DNA of 64,000 nt from Skeletonema tropicum (taxonomy: Eukaryota > Bacillariophyta > Thalassiosirophyceae > Thalassiosirales > Thalassiosiraceae): the NCBI GenBank assembly GCA_037178625.1, contig CM074145.1, positions 1,116,001-1,180,000 on the forward strand, given 5' to 3'. Shown one piece after another: positions 18,708-29,936 of the stretch. A model generated the notes under the pieces. That model did not search any database. It saw nothing but the letters and a program-made list of their open reading frames with translations, and was not told the DNA's origin. Within the stretch, counting starts at the first letter, position 1. Every line of letters starts with the position of its first letter. The translations under genes were made by a program, and so were the position numbers.

Positions 18708-21145
18708 ATGAATCTAATGCTAATGCATTCAGCTTTCATTGCTGCATTGGCAGTTCTTGGGCATGGATCAGAGGTGGTGAGTTTAACTTTGTTAAAGTGT
18801 TTGATAATGAACATCTCTACTGTTATTGTCTCTTATCTGAGACTGGGTCATGCTAATTATTCTCTTCTGTCTTAATATTATAGTCTGGCTTCCCTACAAC
18901 TCCTCCTCCTACGACATTGGGCGGTGGGGACAAAAAGGTAGCTCTTGCAGTTGATGGCGGTGGTCTACGTGGAATTCTAAGCGCAAGTATTCTCCAGAGA
19001 GTCGAGGCGTCAATCCAGTACCAAACTCAAGATCCACATCGACGGATTGGGGAGTCATTTGATATCATTGCTGGGACATCGACTGGTGGGATCCTGGCAA
19101 CTTACTTCTCTGCGCCAGTGCAAAAACTCAACAGCGAACTAAACGGCACTGCGGCTGGCGCCATCGACTTCTACAGAAAGAATGCTCAGAAGATATTTGG
19201 AAAACCTCCCAATCCAGTCATGAGGGCACTTTACAAAGTGAAAATTTGGGGGTTCAACCCTTTAGAAGTTTGGGGTCTTGCATATCGTGCTGTTACGAGG
19301 TTGCCCAGGCATTCAGGTTCAGGTCTGGATAGAGCTCTTAGTGAGACTCTTCCAAACCTTACTTTTAGAGAGCTCGCAAACTGGCCCAATTCAGCCAAAG
19401 GCAGGAACCCTTCACTTCTCTTAGTTTCGTACGATGTCAAATATCGCCGTCCAGTAGCGTTTGTTGCGGACAGATCTATGAACAAGACATTCTTTCTACG
19501 TCAGGAGGGTTTAGGTGTACCATTCTCTCCACCATTTGAGTCGACAAGTGGCAACTTCACTCGACTCTTTCCTGGTGACAAGAATAGACGCCAAAGTGTC
19601 GTCAAGCGTTGGATTAATAGATTCAAACGTCACGGTGAGTTCTATGATAAACAGAACTGCACAGAAGGTTTCGTCCAGGGTTTCATCAATTGGTTCAAAC
19701 GCCGCAGCGAGTTCACAAAAGGTTTAGTCAAGCGTTGGGTCAATTGGTTCAAACATCTTTCTTTCGTTGAAAGTTGGATTAATTGGCTCAAACGTTGGAT
19801 TAATAGGCTCAAAAGTTGGATTTACTGGCCCAAACGTCGTGGAGAGTTCACAGTCACAAAAGGCTTCGACAAGCGTTGGATTGATTGTTTCAAACGTCGC
19901 GGAAAGGTCTATGATGTACAGAACTGCACAGAAAGTTTCAAATTCGGCCCTGTCAACTTTCTGGGTGATGTCCAAATCTTACGAGATGAAGTCGCTGACC
20001 AGTGGCAAGAATTGCAGAGCAAGATTTTTGACAAGATCAAATTGAACGGAGAGAACCCCAATGCCGATGGGAGAAAAAGGAACCATGTATGCTTTGCCAA
20101 AACCAATTTGGATGACTTGCAAGTTTGGGAGGCGGCCCGAGCATCAAGCAGTGCACCTGTTTATTTTCCTGCAAAGGAGATTGATAATTTTTATCGAAGG
20201 GATTGGATCGAGGCTTATGAGGAGTACTGTAACGATACTGAACGAATGGAGCCTGGCGTCTTTTGCGACGGAGGTATCGTGGCCAACAACCCAGGCTTAC
20301 AAGCTCTGCTTTATCTCATGGGAAGCGATGAAAGTATGTCTGTGGATACTGATACTGAATATGAACAAAAAAATGATATGAATGCCAAGTACGAGTACAA
20401 TATTAGTGAGGAGGTTGATTACGATGGAAGATTGCAAAATTTGCCCGAGGATTGGGAGGAATATACCAGGATTGCTTTCCCCAATCCACTGGACAATTAT
20501 GCGCTACTGTCAATCGGAAGTGGGTCAACTTTTGACAGTGCCAATGTTGATTCCATGGGCGCAAGTGAGCTATGGTGGATCAACCAAGGAGCGCAGTCAG
20601 GGAATCTTATCACCCTCTTGATGGATAACTTACAGATGATTGCGCACACTAACCTACGCACTCTTTTTTCCCTTGCGGGGCGTGAAAATGCCTATCTGAG
20701 AATTCAATACCGCACAAAACAACACCAGGGTGTTGTGCCTGAGCACTTCGATGAAAGTTTGGAAAAGATGGACGATCCAAGCGACTTTATACTGAAAGAT
20801 TATGAAGACCTAGGGAATTATATTGCTGATATTTATGCTGGCTTAATTGATCAGTTTGTTTTCCTTCACATTCTAAAGAAGGAAGAGCGTGATTCATTCA
20901 TTGATAAGCACAAAATTACTGCAAAAGAAGTCTTCAATGGTAATCCAATTTCAGACGACGAACTGAACACCTGGAAAAGTAAGAGAGAACTTCTTCCTGA
21001 CTCGCATCCAGACGCTCCAAGTCCAAGGAAAGTCAAGCCCAATCCTATGATTCGCGCACCATCTGGGCCAAAGATAGACGTTTCAAAGATAGAAATCCCA
21101 AAGATAGATATTGGAGCTGAAAGCTGTATTGCTGATGAATTGTAG
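18708..21145 (+). CDS. Patatin-like phospholipase, array copy 1 (expanded)
   Basis: Exon 1 (18708-18776) encodes a signal peptide, MNLMLMHSAFIAALAVLGHG plus SEV; exon 2 is 18884-21145, with a 107-bp phase-0 intron, giving 776 residues. The catalytic set is complete: oxyanion loop DGGGLRG, nucleophile elbow GTSTGG (GxSxG, Ser active) and the dyad Asp in FCDGGIVANNPGLQ. Patatins are serine acyl hydrolases that release fatty acids from phospho- or galactolipids. The signal peptide suggests secretion or ER/plastid-route entry. Between Ser and Asp lies a 110-residue insertion of repeated W-I-N-W/R-F-K units absent from copies 2 and 3. The C-terminal tail holds PKIDVSKIEIPKIDIG repeats. It is the first gene of the array. 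Confidence 0.9.
19604..19935 (+). repeat. Intragenic W/K-rich repeat expansion in patatin copy 1
   Basis: Seven degenerate units occur: KRWINRFKR, FINWFKR, KRWVNWFKH, ESWINWLKR, RWINRLKS, SWIYWPKR and KRWIDCFKR. Copies 2 and 3 carry a single unit here (DQWINRFNGCGS, ERWISRFNESGS). At DNA level the units share TGGATTAATxGxTTCAAACG. The array is in frame and introduces a strongly basic, aromatic helical segment between the catalytic residues. Confidence 0.85.
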
Positions 21146-21250
21146 TTGTAGTTGTAGTTGTAGATCGCTGAGATGAATTGTAGGCATTGTTTGAACTTTG
21201 ATAGATACTTAATCTGATTGATTTGTAGGCATCCTTTGATTTAGATAAGT
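21141..21250. repeat. Conserved 3' tail of patatin units, with (TTGTAG)n
   Basis: It starts with four TTGTAG units and continues GATCGCTGA..GAATTGTAGG and TTTGAACTTTGATAGATA. The same tail follows the other patatin copies at about 27117-27200, 32930-33020 and 34835-34930, marking the 3' side of the duplicated unit. Confidence 0.6.
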
Positions 21251-21706
21251 AAATTGAATAGAAGATATTAATTCCCAATCCACCTCACCCCATGACATCT
21301 TCTAGTTTGCTACTACATTTTCCAGAACAAATGTTTTTGCCCGCGCGTGTGGCGTTTTCGTCATATCACACTACCCGTCATTTGTCATTTACGACCCCTT
21401 TTAGATCTATTAGTCATTTCTACGTAGGAATAGTACAAGCCCGTAGAAGCTCAACGGCAATTTCACAAGCACTACATGACATGAACCATGTCGGCCCTGT
21501 AGAGCCGCTGCTATCCCTATTTTAGCTCATCCATTCGCCGAAAGATCCTAAGTATTGACAGGAGACTCCTCTCATTGTGTTGTTGATCGGTCGTAGTAGT
21601 CATAGGCGGCCGCTGTCATTGATTAAGTCTCGTCGGCTACTTTGCAAATTTTACGCTACACATCTCATCAAATCTGCACATCGCCGAGTTTTTATGTCTC
21701 ATCATC

Positions 21707-22808
21707 ATGGCCAGTGACAGCGATAGGATCGCGGCCGTCCTGAAATGGATGAGGGGTTCTAGAGTAGATGATCATAAACATGCTAGCCGTGGCGGAAGAG
21801 CCTACCCAAAAGAAGATCATGGGGGGGAACGGAATTGCATCCGTCAAGACACCAGTTGTGAGGCGCCTACTGGAACAAAAGAAGTTCCCTTCACTGCAGA
21901 CTTGCAGAAGGTGGCTGAGACAGTATGTTACGTTGGGGAACATCTTGCCAAAGCGCAAAACCGGCAACAAGGCCGCGACACGGGAGATTGATGGGGAGGC
22001 TCTTTTTCAGCTTGCCCTGTATCGGATGGTAAGGCCTCATGCAAGGCTGTACGAGGTTAGAGCTTATCTCTCCAATAGATTCCCGACTGTTGAGCCCTAC
22101 TCGGACTCACAAATATATCGAGGAGAACAGCGGCTAGGTCTCTCCCGAAAAGCTGCGTCGTCGACATCACAAGAGGCATACACACGAAAGAATCTACTCA
22201 AACGCAAAATGTATTGGGAAGAACCGTACCCCCTTGGTGTCGCAGGCGAGAGTACGGCATCCATTATTGATATTGACGAAGCAAAATTCAAACTCGAGTC
22301 GACGGACCGCTCTTACGGGAAGGTGGCCCGAGAGTTCCGATGCAATTTAAGAGGAAGCTACAAAAAGGGAGACCCGGAACCAATTTGATTATGGCCGTAT
22401 CTGGAGATAATCAAAACCCAATCTCTTTCCATAAACAATTCACAGAGGGAGGGACGAGGGACAGATCTTCATTGGTTCTATTGCTTCATGGAGGATTTGA
22501 TCGACTTCCTTGGTAACAACTACCCAGACCGGAGCTTCCTTTTCACATTAGACAATCTCAATATCCACAAACACCTCATCATCCTGAACTTGATTGAAGA
22601 TGCTGGACATCAAGTCGCGTTTCGAGCACCTTATTGGTCGTGTGACGGATCTATTGAGTATGTCTTCAATACCATACACACCATTCTTGAGATGGGTGGC
22701 GACAAAATGGAAGATGTGAATGCTTTGGTGAATCGGATTAATCTCATCATCGGAAGTATGGGATCTTTCCGTAGATACTTTCTACACGTAGGATTTCCTG
22801 ACAACTAG
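21707..22808 (+). pseudogene. DDE transposase, frameshifted
   Basis: The pieces are: 21707 on (MASDSDRIAAVLKWMRG); the frame at 21768-22388 with a helix-turn-helix-like region (YSDSQIYRGEQRLGLSRKAA) and the first catalytic Asp in IIDIDEAKF; and 22488-22808 with FLFTLDNLNIHK (second Asp) and a third acidic residue in CDGSIEYVFNTI. The layout matches DDE_3/IS630-type transposases, where the order is D, D-N-x-x-x-H and then N-P-I-E. At least two frameshifts separate the parts (near 21775 and about 22385-22460). Function is lost. The gene lies inside the TA-flanked TIR element. Confidence 0.8.
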
Positions 22809-22897
22809 TTATTCATGAAGTAGAATAATACAAATAATGATGTATAATCATATGAATTTAGTTCAAAAGAAACTATGCATAGCCTAATTCAAGCGCT

Positions 22898-24027
22898 TCA
22901 AGTGCTTGATAGAATCTGTGAGCAAATCTGCTGCCTCCGGAGTACTGCACAATTGAACTCTTCCAAGTGCTTCTTCTTTGCCTTCCAAGCTTTGGTGATT
23001 GATTTATTCACCTTCGCATTATCGTCGAAATCAGGTTCTTTATCGCAGAGTGAATGGCTGCACTTCGGACATGGCAAAGAAATCGCTTTCCCTCCAAACT
23101 TATTGTACTCCCGTTCCAACTTATCCGATGATAGCTTCACTGCCTTGCAACCTTTTTTGTTGATATATTTCTCCTTGTCCAACTTTGCCAAACAATACAG
23201 TTGAAAGTTCTCTACAATTGTGGTGAATACTGCCAACTCTCTCTCCAATGCCCTCGTCAAGAAATTATCATGTTGAAGCAGCTCGTTCATCAATACCCAG
23301 GCCTTTGCCATGGCCGCTGCAATCACCGACTTTTTTGTCTTCTGTGCGTATCTTTTGGTCGGAATTACCGTCATAGCACGACATTTTAGTGGATCACTGC
23401 ACTTGGCCGCTGCTTCAACGATAGAAGCTTTGTTTCCGAGAGAGTATTCATGTTTGTGAGGAGTTTACCTGCTGAATGCGTAGTAGATGTCATGTCTTCC
23501 TTTGCCGCAAGCCTTGACTCAATAGCAGACTGTAGAGATGGAGAAATTTTTCGAATAGTGGGAGATGGAATCTTCACAACTTTGGGAGGACGTATTCCCT
23601 TGTGGGAGGACGTTTGGAATCTGCACCAGCGGCGGCACCATCGTCATCATTATCATTGCTGCTCGGCGAGGCATGAGGGGAGGGGAGAAGTTCGACTGAT
23701 GGGGTCGGCGAATCAACATCGGCCGATGAAAGACTCTCACTCTCTTTAGATTTTCTTAATCTTTCTTTTTCTCTGGCCTTTTCCCTTGCCGCTTTCTTTG
23801 CATCAACTCTGGCCCACATTTCCCTATACAGAGGAATGATAGGAGGATGATCCGGATCCGGATGGGATGGAAATACCGTCATCTTTCTTGCCCTTTGGCG
23901 AGGCAAAGGGCGAGGCAGACGACATCTGTGTACTGCTATTGATGTATCTAATACTATTGGCTCCCCCTATGAGCCGGCGATCCTTTTTCCGACTCCTCAA
24001 TGGACCCGCCGGACGCTTCGATGACAT
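22898..24027 (-). pseudogene. Transposon accessory ORF, broken into several frames
   Basis: On the minus strand the pieces are 23824-24027 (starting MSSKRPAGPL at the inner edge of the right TIR), 23574-23906 (acidic/basic, KKAAREKAREKERLRKSKE), 23386-23577 and 22898-23374. The last has a possible zinc knuckle, CPKCSHSLC, followed by a charged helix. The parts probably formed one protein before frameshifts. No homologue is recognised. It could be a DNA-binding partner of the transposase or a captured host gene. Confidence 0.5.
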
Positions 24028-24195
24028 GGTTCATGTCATGTTGTAGTGCTTGTGAAATTGCCGTTGAGCTTCTACGGGCTTGTACTATTCCTACGTAGAA
24101 ATGACTATTAGATCTAAAAGGGGTCGTAAATGACGGATGGTATGACGAAAACGCCACACGCGCGGGCAAAAACATTTGTTCTGGAAAATGTAGTA

Positions 24196-24780
24196 GAGGA
24201 GACAGGTATCTTTTGCTAAGTGCAAAATGCAAAAGGCAAAAGGAAGATTACAAGCACGCAAAGCGATCTCGTCCATCGTCCATTCCATCGATTTCATTCT
24301 TCATTTTTCCGTCGTTATCGACTATCGATTGGCTGCCTCATTATTGTTGACTGTTACCACTTAACAGTATCACTCAACAGCACAATGGTATTCGATACTT
24401 GGCTGCCACATGGTGGAAGTGTAAGAAATATGGTTTTGTGTACAGAGCGGTCGGTAGACACGACAGGCATAAAGCGAACTCAGAACTCACTCAAGATCTT
24501 CATGCTCGCGTTTAGCGCTTGGCTGTGATCAGGCAGGCAGTACATAGCAGCCACGTGCTTGTTTATCATGTAGATCACCAACGTACCCTTACAAGCAAGC
24601 GAGAAGTATCGGGGAATGGCTATTATTTGATAGACGTTAGAGACAGTACACTCACAAACCCACATAACAAACACTTTTCATCGAAGGGGACTAACTTTCT
24701 TCCTATCAAAAGTGGATATGAGAACCGAACCCGATCAATTGAAGAAGACAAACTGTGAAGCAATGAATCCAGTTCATATG
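24196..24780 (+). promoter_or_regulatory. Conserved 5' block of the patatin array, copy 2
   Basis: GAGGAGACAGGTATCTTTT starts directly at the right end of the transposon. The block then repeats the copy 1 upstream sequence, including GATTGGCTGCCTCATTATTG and ACTCACTCAAGATCTTCATG. The transposon therefore inserted at or near the upstream edge of this block. Confidence 0.6.
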
Positions 24781-24875
24781 TCAGCAAGCTGCAGTCAGAA
24801 ACAACAGCATCATCATAATGATAAGAGACATATGACAGAGAAGCGACATCAGTGTAATACAACAACAAATAAAAT

Positions 24876-26636
24876 ATGAATCTAATGCATTTAGCTTTCA
24901 TTGCTGCATGTGCAGTTCTTGGGCCTGGGCCGGAGGTGGTGAGTTCAAGTGTGTGATAGTAAACATCTCTACCTATACCTACTACGATTGCGTCTTTTAT
25001 CCAGACACTGCTAATGCTATTATTCTCTTCTGCTTCTGTCTTCGTATACATATACATATAGTCCGGGTCCCCTTTAGCTACTCCTTCTACTGCTACGACA
25101 ATCGGCGGTAGGGACAAGAAGGTGGCTCTTGCAATCGATGGCGGTGGCCTACGTGGAATTCTCAGTGCAAGTATTCTCAAGAGAGTCGAGAAGTCAATCC
25201 AGTACCAAACTCAAGATCCAGAGCGACGGATTGGGCAGTCGTTTGATATCATTGCTGGGACATCGACTGGCGGAATCCTGGCAAGTTGCTTATCTGCGCC
25301 AGAACTCGAAGGCACTGCGGCTGGCGCCATTGACTTCTACAAGAAGAATGCTCAGAAGATATTTGGTAGCCCATTTGGCGGCCCAGGACTTTTTGGTCTT
25401 CTTGCACGTGCTCTTAATGGGCAGCCCAGGCATTCAGGTAAAGGCCTGGAAACAGCTCTTCGCGAGACTCTTCCAGACCTTACTTTCAGCAAGCTCGCAA
25501 ACGAGCCGCATTCGGACGTTGGCAGGAACCCTTCACTTTTATTACTTTCGTACGATATCAAATATCGCCGTCCAGTAATGTTTGTTGCGGACAGATCTAT
25601 GAACAAGACATTCTTTCTACGTCAGGAGGGTTTAGGTGTACCATTCTCTCCACCATTTGAGTCGACACGTCTCTTTCCCGGTGATAAGAATAGGTGCCAC
25701 AGTGTCGTCGATCAATGGATTAATAGATTCAATGGTTGCGGAAGCTGCACGGAAGGTTTCGAGTACGGCCCTATCAGCTTTTTGGGTGATGTCCAAATCT
25801 TACGAGATGAAGTAGCTGACAAGTGGCAAGTCTTGCAGAACAGGATTTTTGACATGATCGAATTGAACGGAGACGATGCGATATCGAAAGAGATCCATGT
25901 AAACTTCGCGAAAACCAATTTGGATGACTTGGAAGTCTGGCAGGCGGCCCGAGCATCAAGCAGTGCACCTACTTATCTTCCTGCAATGAAGATTGATAAT
26001 TTTTATCGAAGGGGTTGGGACAAGCAAAATTATTTCTGTGACAATACTGAACAACTGGAGCCTGGCTTCTTTTGCGACGGAGGTATTGTCGCCAACAATC
26101 CAGGCTTGCATGCTCTTCTTTATCTCATGGCACGCGATCAAAGTATGCCTGTGAATAATGATACTGAATGTAAAACAACAGACAATACCAATGCCAAGTA
26201 CGAGTGCGACATCAGTGAGGAGGTTGATTGCGATGGAAGTTTACAAGAGTTGCCCAAGGATTGGGAGGAATACAACAAGATAACTCTCCCCAATCCACTG
26301 GACAATTTTGCGCTACTTTCTATTGGAAGTGGTTCGACTTTTGAAGACGCCAATGTTGATTCCATGGCTGGAAGTGAGCTATGGTGGATCAAACAAGGAG
26401 CGCAGTCAGGAAATCTTATCAGCCTTCTGATGGATAACTTGCAGATGATTGCACATTTTAATTTACGTACTCTTTTTTCCCTTGCGGGACGTGAAAATGC
26501 CTATTTGAGAATTCAATACCGCACAAAACGCGGTATTTTGTCTGAGCACTTCGATGAAAGTTTGGGAAAGATGGATGATCCAAGCGACTCTACAATGAAA
26601 GATTATGAAGACCTAGGAGATTATACATATTGCTGA
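24876..26636 (+). CDS. Patatin-like phospholipase, array copy 2 (C-terminally frameshifted)
   Basis: Exon 1 (24876-24938) encodes the signal peptide MNLMHLAFIAACAVLGPGPE plus V; exon 2 is 25062-26636, with a 123-bp intron, giving 545 residues. The catalytic motifs are complete: DGGGLRG, GTSTGG and FCDGGIVANNPGLH. It lacks the W/K insertion of copy 1. A 4-bp insertion (ACAT at about 26625-26628) makes the reading stop after DLGDYTYC. Beyond it the original frame stays open to a TGA at 26913 and would add IAEIYAGTIDQFVFLHILKK and about 75 more residues. The catalytic domain may still fold, but the conserved C-terminal helical region is lost. It could be a recent pseudogene or an allelic variant. 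Confidence 0.8.
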
Positions 26637-26913
26637 GATTTATGCTGGCACAATAGATCAGTTCGTTTTCCTTCACATTCTCAAGAAGGAAGAGCGTGAT
26701 GAATTCATTGCTAAGCACAGTGCGACTGCAAAAGAAGTCTTCAATGGTATTCCAATTTCAGACGACGAACTGAACACCTGGAAAAGTAAGAGAGAATTCC
26801 TTCTTTACTCGCATCCAGACGATCCAAGTCCAAGGAAAGTTCAGCCCAATCGTTATCCCAAGCCTAAGAAGCGCAAGCCTACGTCACGCACCACCGGGGC
26901 CAAAGATAGATGA
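26629..26913 (+). pseudogene. Frameshifted C-terminal remnant of patatin copy 2
   Basis: In frame +1 relative to the upstream exon, this stretch encodes the C-terminal region found in copies 1, 3 and 4 (DQFVFLHILKKEERDEFIAK, FNGIPISDDELNTWKSKRE) without an internal stop. The absence of further damage suggests that the 4-bp insertion is recent. Confidence 0.7.
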
Positions 26914-28178
26914 AAAAGGAGGGTGTGTGCGGTGAGGCTTTAGTCTTCAATTGACTGAATCAACATCAATCAATGAAGACTGCTCTACTGCGTTTGGAGA
27001 AATGTGGACACCTTTCGAACTATTAGAGAAATATTAGAGAAAAGATAGAATGAACCAGCTTGGTTGTTCCGCAAGCCCATGCGGGAGATAGAAAGCTGTA
27101 TTGTTGCTGTTGCTGTTGAATTGTAGATCGCTGATTGAATTGTAGGAAATGTCTTTGAACTTTGATAGATAATCTGATTGACTTGTACGCATCGTTTGAC
27201 CACGGACAGGAGTTTGACTTTGATTATACACCTTACATCCATGACATCTTTCAGGTTTGTGTTGTAGACAGTATCCATGCAATGCCAATGCACTAGTGTA
27301 CTTATGCTTTCGATGTGTAGAGAAGACACGTATCTTTTGCAAGTGGTTTTGGGTGGGGAGAAAAAAACACAGAACACATCAGGGCACATAAAAGAATGGG
27401 CTGCGTATCGATTTGATTAGGTTATCCCCTATTTGATTTTGGTAGAAGAAAAATCTAGATATGCAATGCAAGAAAGGCTGTTTTGGGTGATCCCCTAATA
27501 GTAAGTTGTTTGTTCTTCAATCACATCACCCATGAGGCCCCCCACCTCTGAAAATCCATCAAAATGCCTTCACCATGGTGGACTACTAGTAAAAATGAGG
27601 TCAATGAATATGCTTCTATTAGGCTAATAATCGACATTCCCCTCCCCTATTATGGCATAGGATCTCCGAACTGCCGTTTATTTTCCTAATTGGGCATCGT
27701 CTGTTGTGAAAATGACTATGAACATAACCATCATCGTCGAGTTGGTCGGATGATGCAATTATATTCCTACCATGTCAACGACAACACCATCGCCGTCGAC
27801 GAACACAGAACAACTCCGCCGAACCGACATCAAAAATAATATCCACTATTGGTGAAATATTCTGCTCGACAAGGCTTGTTATTTATTAATGGCGGCCGTT
27901 TACAGTGACAAGTAATGGTGCAAAAATAATGTGTGGGTGTTGGGATCATTATTATTTGTACAGCCCATGTTGACGCATCCCAGCAACAACTAATGACTGG
28001 TTCTTCATTACTTAGTATTGGAGAGTAGCGAATCTGCGTTAGTGCCTTGAAGAGGGGGGGGGGGGTGTTCATTGCAGTGGGTATTCCGTAAAACTAATTT
28101 TGAACACAAGATAATACTTAGAGAGAGGGTGAGTTCAAGAGTGTACATGACGCAATGCCACTTGTGTTATTGTAATCA
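26914..28178. other. Intergenic region after patatin copy 2
   Basis: The first 300 bp are the duplicated patatin 3' tail, followed at 27319-27337 by another AGAAGACACGTATCTTTT box, here without a patatin gene behind it. From 27400 to 28178 no gene is recognised; a run of 12 G occurs at 28054-28065. Confidence 0.5.
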
Positions 28179-28862
28179 CTAACTTGTTTTCAATCTTTTA
28201 ACATCAATTTGAGCATTGGGGTGTGGTGCTGCTGGTCTCTTCGTATCGTTGCTCGTCTTCGACCCTGCGGGATTTGGGGTTGCCTCTCGCTTGGTCTCTC
28301 TGCTCTTCTTGTTCTTGTCGACGCCTGCTGGAGCGGGATGCGGTGTTGCTGGTCTCTTAGTATCGTTGCTTAGCTTCCTCTCAACGCCTGCGGGATGTGG
28401 GGTTGCCGGTTGTTTGGTCTCTTTGCTCTTCTTGTTCTTGTCCACGCATGCTTTCAAATTTGATCGCAGAGACATGTCATGCTTTTGACAATGTTGTTCC
28501 TTCCACCGACGAAATACAACTGCAAACCTAGAGTGGATCATCTTCCGAAGAATAATTTGGTACACTTCCTCTATCGCATCTTGCCTGTTGCTAAAGTAAT
28601 GACACATTCTTGACCAAATCAGTAACGTTATGTTACCATAGTGTGCTTTGGTGCCCTCTGGTGATATGTAGACAAACCGGTGCTGGTTGTAGGGATTAGG
28701 AGCACCCACTTTCACACCAGTTTCAAAGTGCATATTTCCCGGGGGTGATTCGTTTCTGTAAACTCTCATCACTCTTGCATTGATGTTATGACGTTCCATG
28801 ACATCTTCCTCTGTCATCCAGACCCCCATCGGACATATCGACGGCTCGGGTGTGACCGCCAT
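28179..28862 (-). CDS. Hypothetical protein with K/T/P repeat tail
   Basis: It encodes 227 residues. The N-terminal 130 residues look globular (RFVYISPEGTKAHYGNITLL, FSNRQDAIEEVYQIILRKM) and match no family I know. The C-terminal third repeats KKSKETKQPATPHPAGV-like units four times (KQPATPHPAG, KRPATPHPAP, KREATPNPAG, KRPAAPHPNA), then KRLKTS. This is a basic, disordered tail that could bind nucleic acid or act as a nuclear signal. It is the only gene without relation to patatins inside the array, between copies 2 and 3. No signal peptide or TM is visible. Confidence 0.55.
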   Translation of the reverse strand: MAVTPEPSICPMGVWMTEEDVMERHNINARVMRVYRNESPPGNMHFETGVKVGAPNPYNQHRFVYISPEGTKAHYGNITLLIWSRMCHYFSNRQDAIEEVYQIILRKMIHSRFAVVFRRWKEQHCQKHDMSLRSNLKACVDKNKKSKETKQPATPHPAGVERKLSNDTKRPATPHPAPAGVDKNKKSRETKREATPNPAGSKTSNDTKRPAAPHPNAQIDVKRLKTS

Positions 28863-29187
28863 ATTGACGCACAGGCAGGATTGACGTCGGCGAATTACTT
28901 GTGCAGTGTTTGATGCTGGCTCGATGTGTAAGAGCCGTTGGCATTGTCATAAATGTTTGTACAAAAGAGAGTGCGGCAAGCCTTCCGACATGCGACCGAT
29001 TTTGAATTTTGAATTTTGCTACTAGCTAACTGTACGTACTTCGAATCTACTGTACCTCTCGTACATAGAAGAAGAACAAACGGGATGATATGAGTGGTAG
29101 GTATGTCTGCGATACGCAGCCCATTCTTATGTGCCCTGGAACACATCATCGTGCTCTGTTGCTGCGCTTGCATCTTGCATTTCTGAT
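28863..29187. other. Intergenic, nothing recognised
   Basis: This lies upstream of the minus-strand hypothetical gene and before the next conserved patatin 5' block. Short open frames have no coding signature. Confidence 0.4.
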
Positions 29188-29583
29188 GGAGGAGACACGT
29201 ATCTTTTCTAACGCCGCGAGCCGCAGATTGAAGATCAAAAGCAAAGCGATCTCGCTCCGTCCATTCCATCGACTACATTATTTCCATCGTTATCGACTAT
29301 CGATTGGCTGCCTCATCATTGTTAATTGTTACCACTTAACAGTATCACTCAACAGCACAATGGTATTCGATACTTGGCTGCCACACGGTGGAAGTGGAAG
29401 AAATATGGTTTTGTGTACAGAGCGGTCGGTAGACACGACAGAGGCATAAAGCGAACTCAGAACTCACTCAAGATCTTCATGCACGCGTTTGGCGCTTGGC
29501 TGTGATCAGGCGGGCAGTAGCAGCCACGTGCTTGTTTATCATGTAGATCACCAACGTACCCTTACAAGCTAACGAATAGTCTA
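29188..29583 (+). repeat. Partial patatin 5' block, orphan copy
   Basis: It begins GAGGAGACACGTATCTTTT and follows the array block to AAGCTAACGAATAGT at 29583, where homology breaks off. The block then restarts at about 29937. No signal-peptide exon follows this copy, so it is a duplicated upstream block without its gene. Confidence 0.7.
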
Positions 29584-29936
29584 TTGGGGCATACATCAGG
29601 GACCGCCCGATTCTGGATCTTTGTAGGGATGGTGAGAGACAACGTGGTACCAGCAAACACCGATGGTGGTGGGAGCAGCCATATGAGGCGGACCCGGAGA
29701 GGGAAGAGGATGCCTCTTCTATTGTATCTGGAGCCGCGTCTGAGGTGGAATCTCTGTTGTCTGTCGAGGATAGTGCATAAAGGGGTTGGCTAGCTGGATC
29801 TTCACGTGTGGGGTTTAGTATAGTCTTTTATTTCTATAACAGCAAGCGCCTAGGGGTTGCATGAGCACTGCCCGCGGACTTGTTAGTCCATTCGTTGGGA
29901 AAGACGTGTAATGCCCGAAGGCCAAGTTACACACAC
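29584..29936. mobile_element. Approximately 350-bp unrelated insertion between duplicated blocks
   Basis: One plus frame stays open for about 60 codons (YIRDRPILDLCRDGERQRG, ending SLLSVEDSA then stop), followed by non-coding sequence. The left border interrupts the block after ACGAATAGT and the right border enters it at ACCACTTAACAG. It may be the 3' end of a retroelement or a gene fragment. The call rests only on its position between two near-identical blocks. Confidence 0.3.

Larger units (their letters stand above)
21313..24193. mobile_element. DDE (Tc1/mariner-IS630-type) transposon with long TIRs, decayed
   Basis: Inverted repeats of about 170-180 bp, 21313-21492 and 24023-24193, start CTACATTTTCCAGAAC and are each bordered by TA, the target duplication of this superfamily. 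The element is 2.9 kb. The left half holds a broken plus-strand transposase, the right half a broken minus-strand accessory ORF. It sits between patatin copies 1 and 2, directly before the 5' block of copy 2. Small differences between the TIRs and frameshifts in both ORFs show it is no longer active. Confidence 0.85.
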
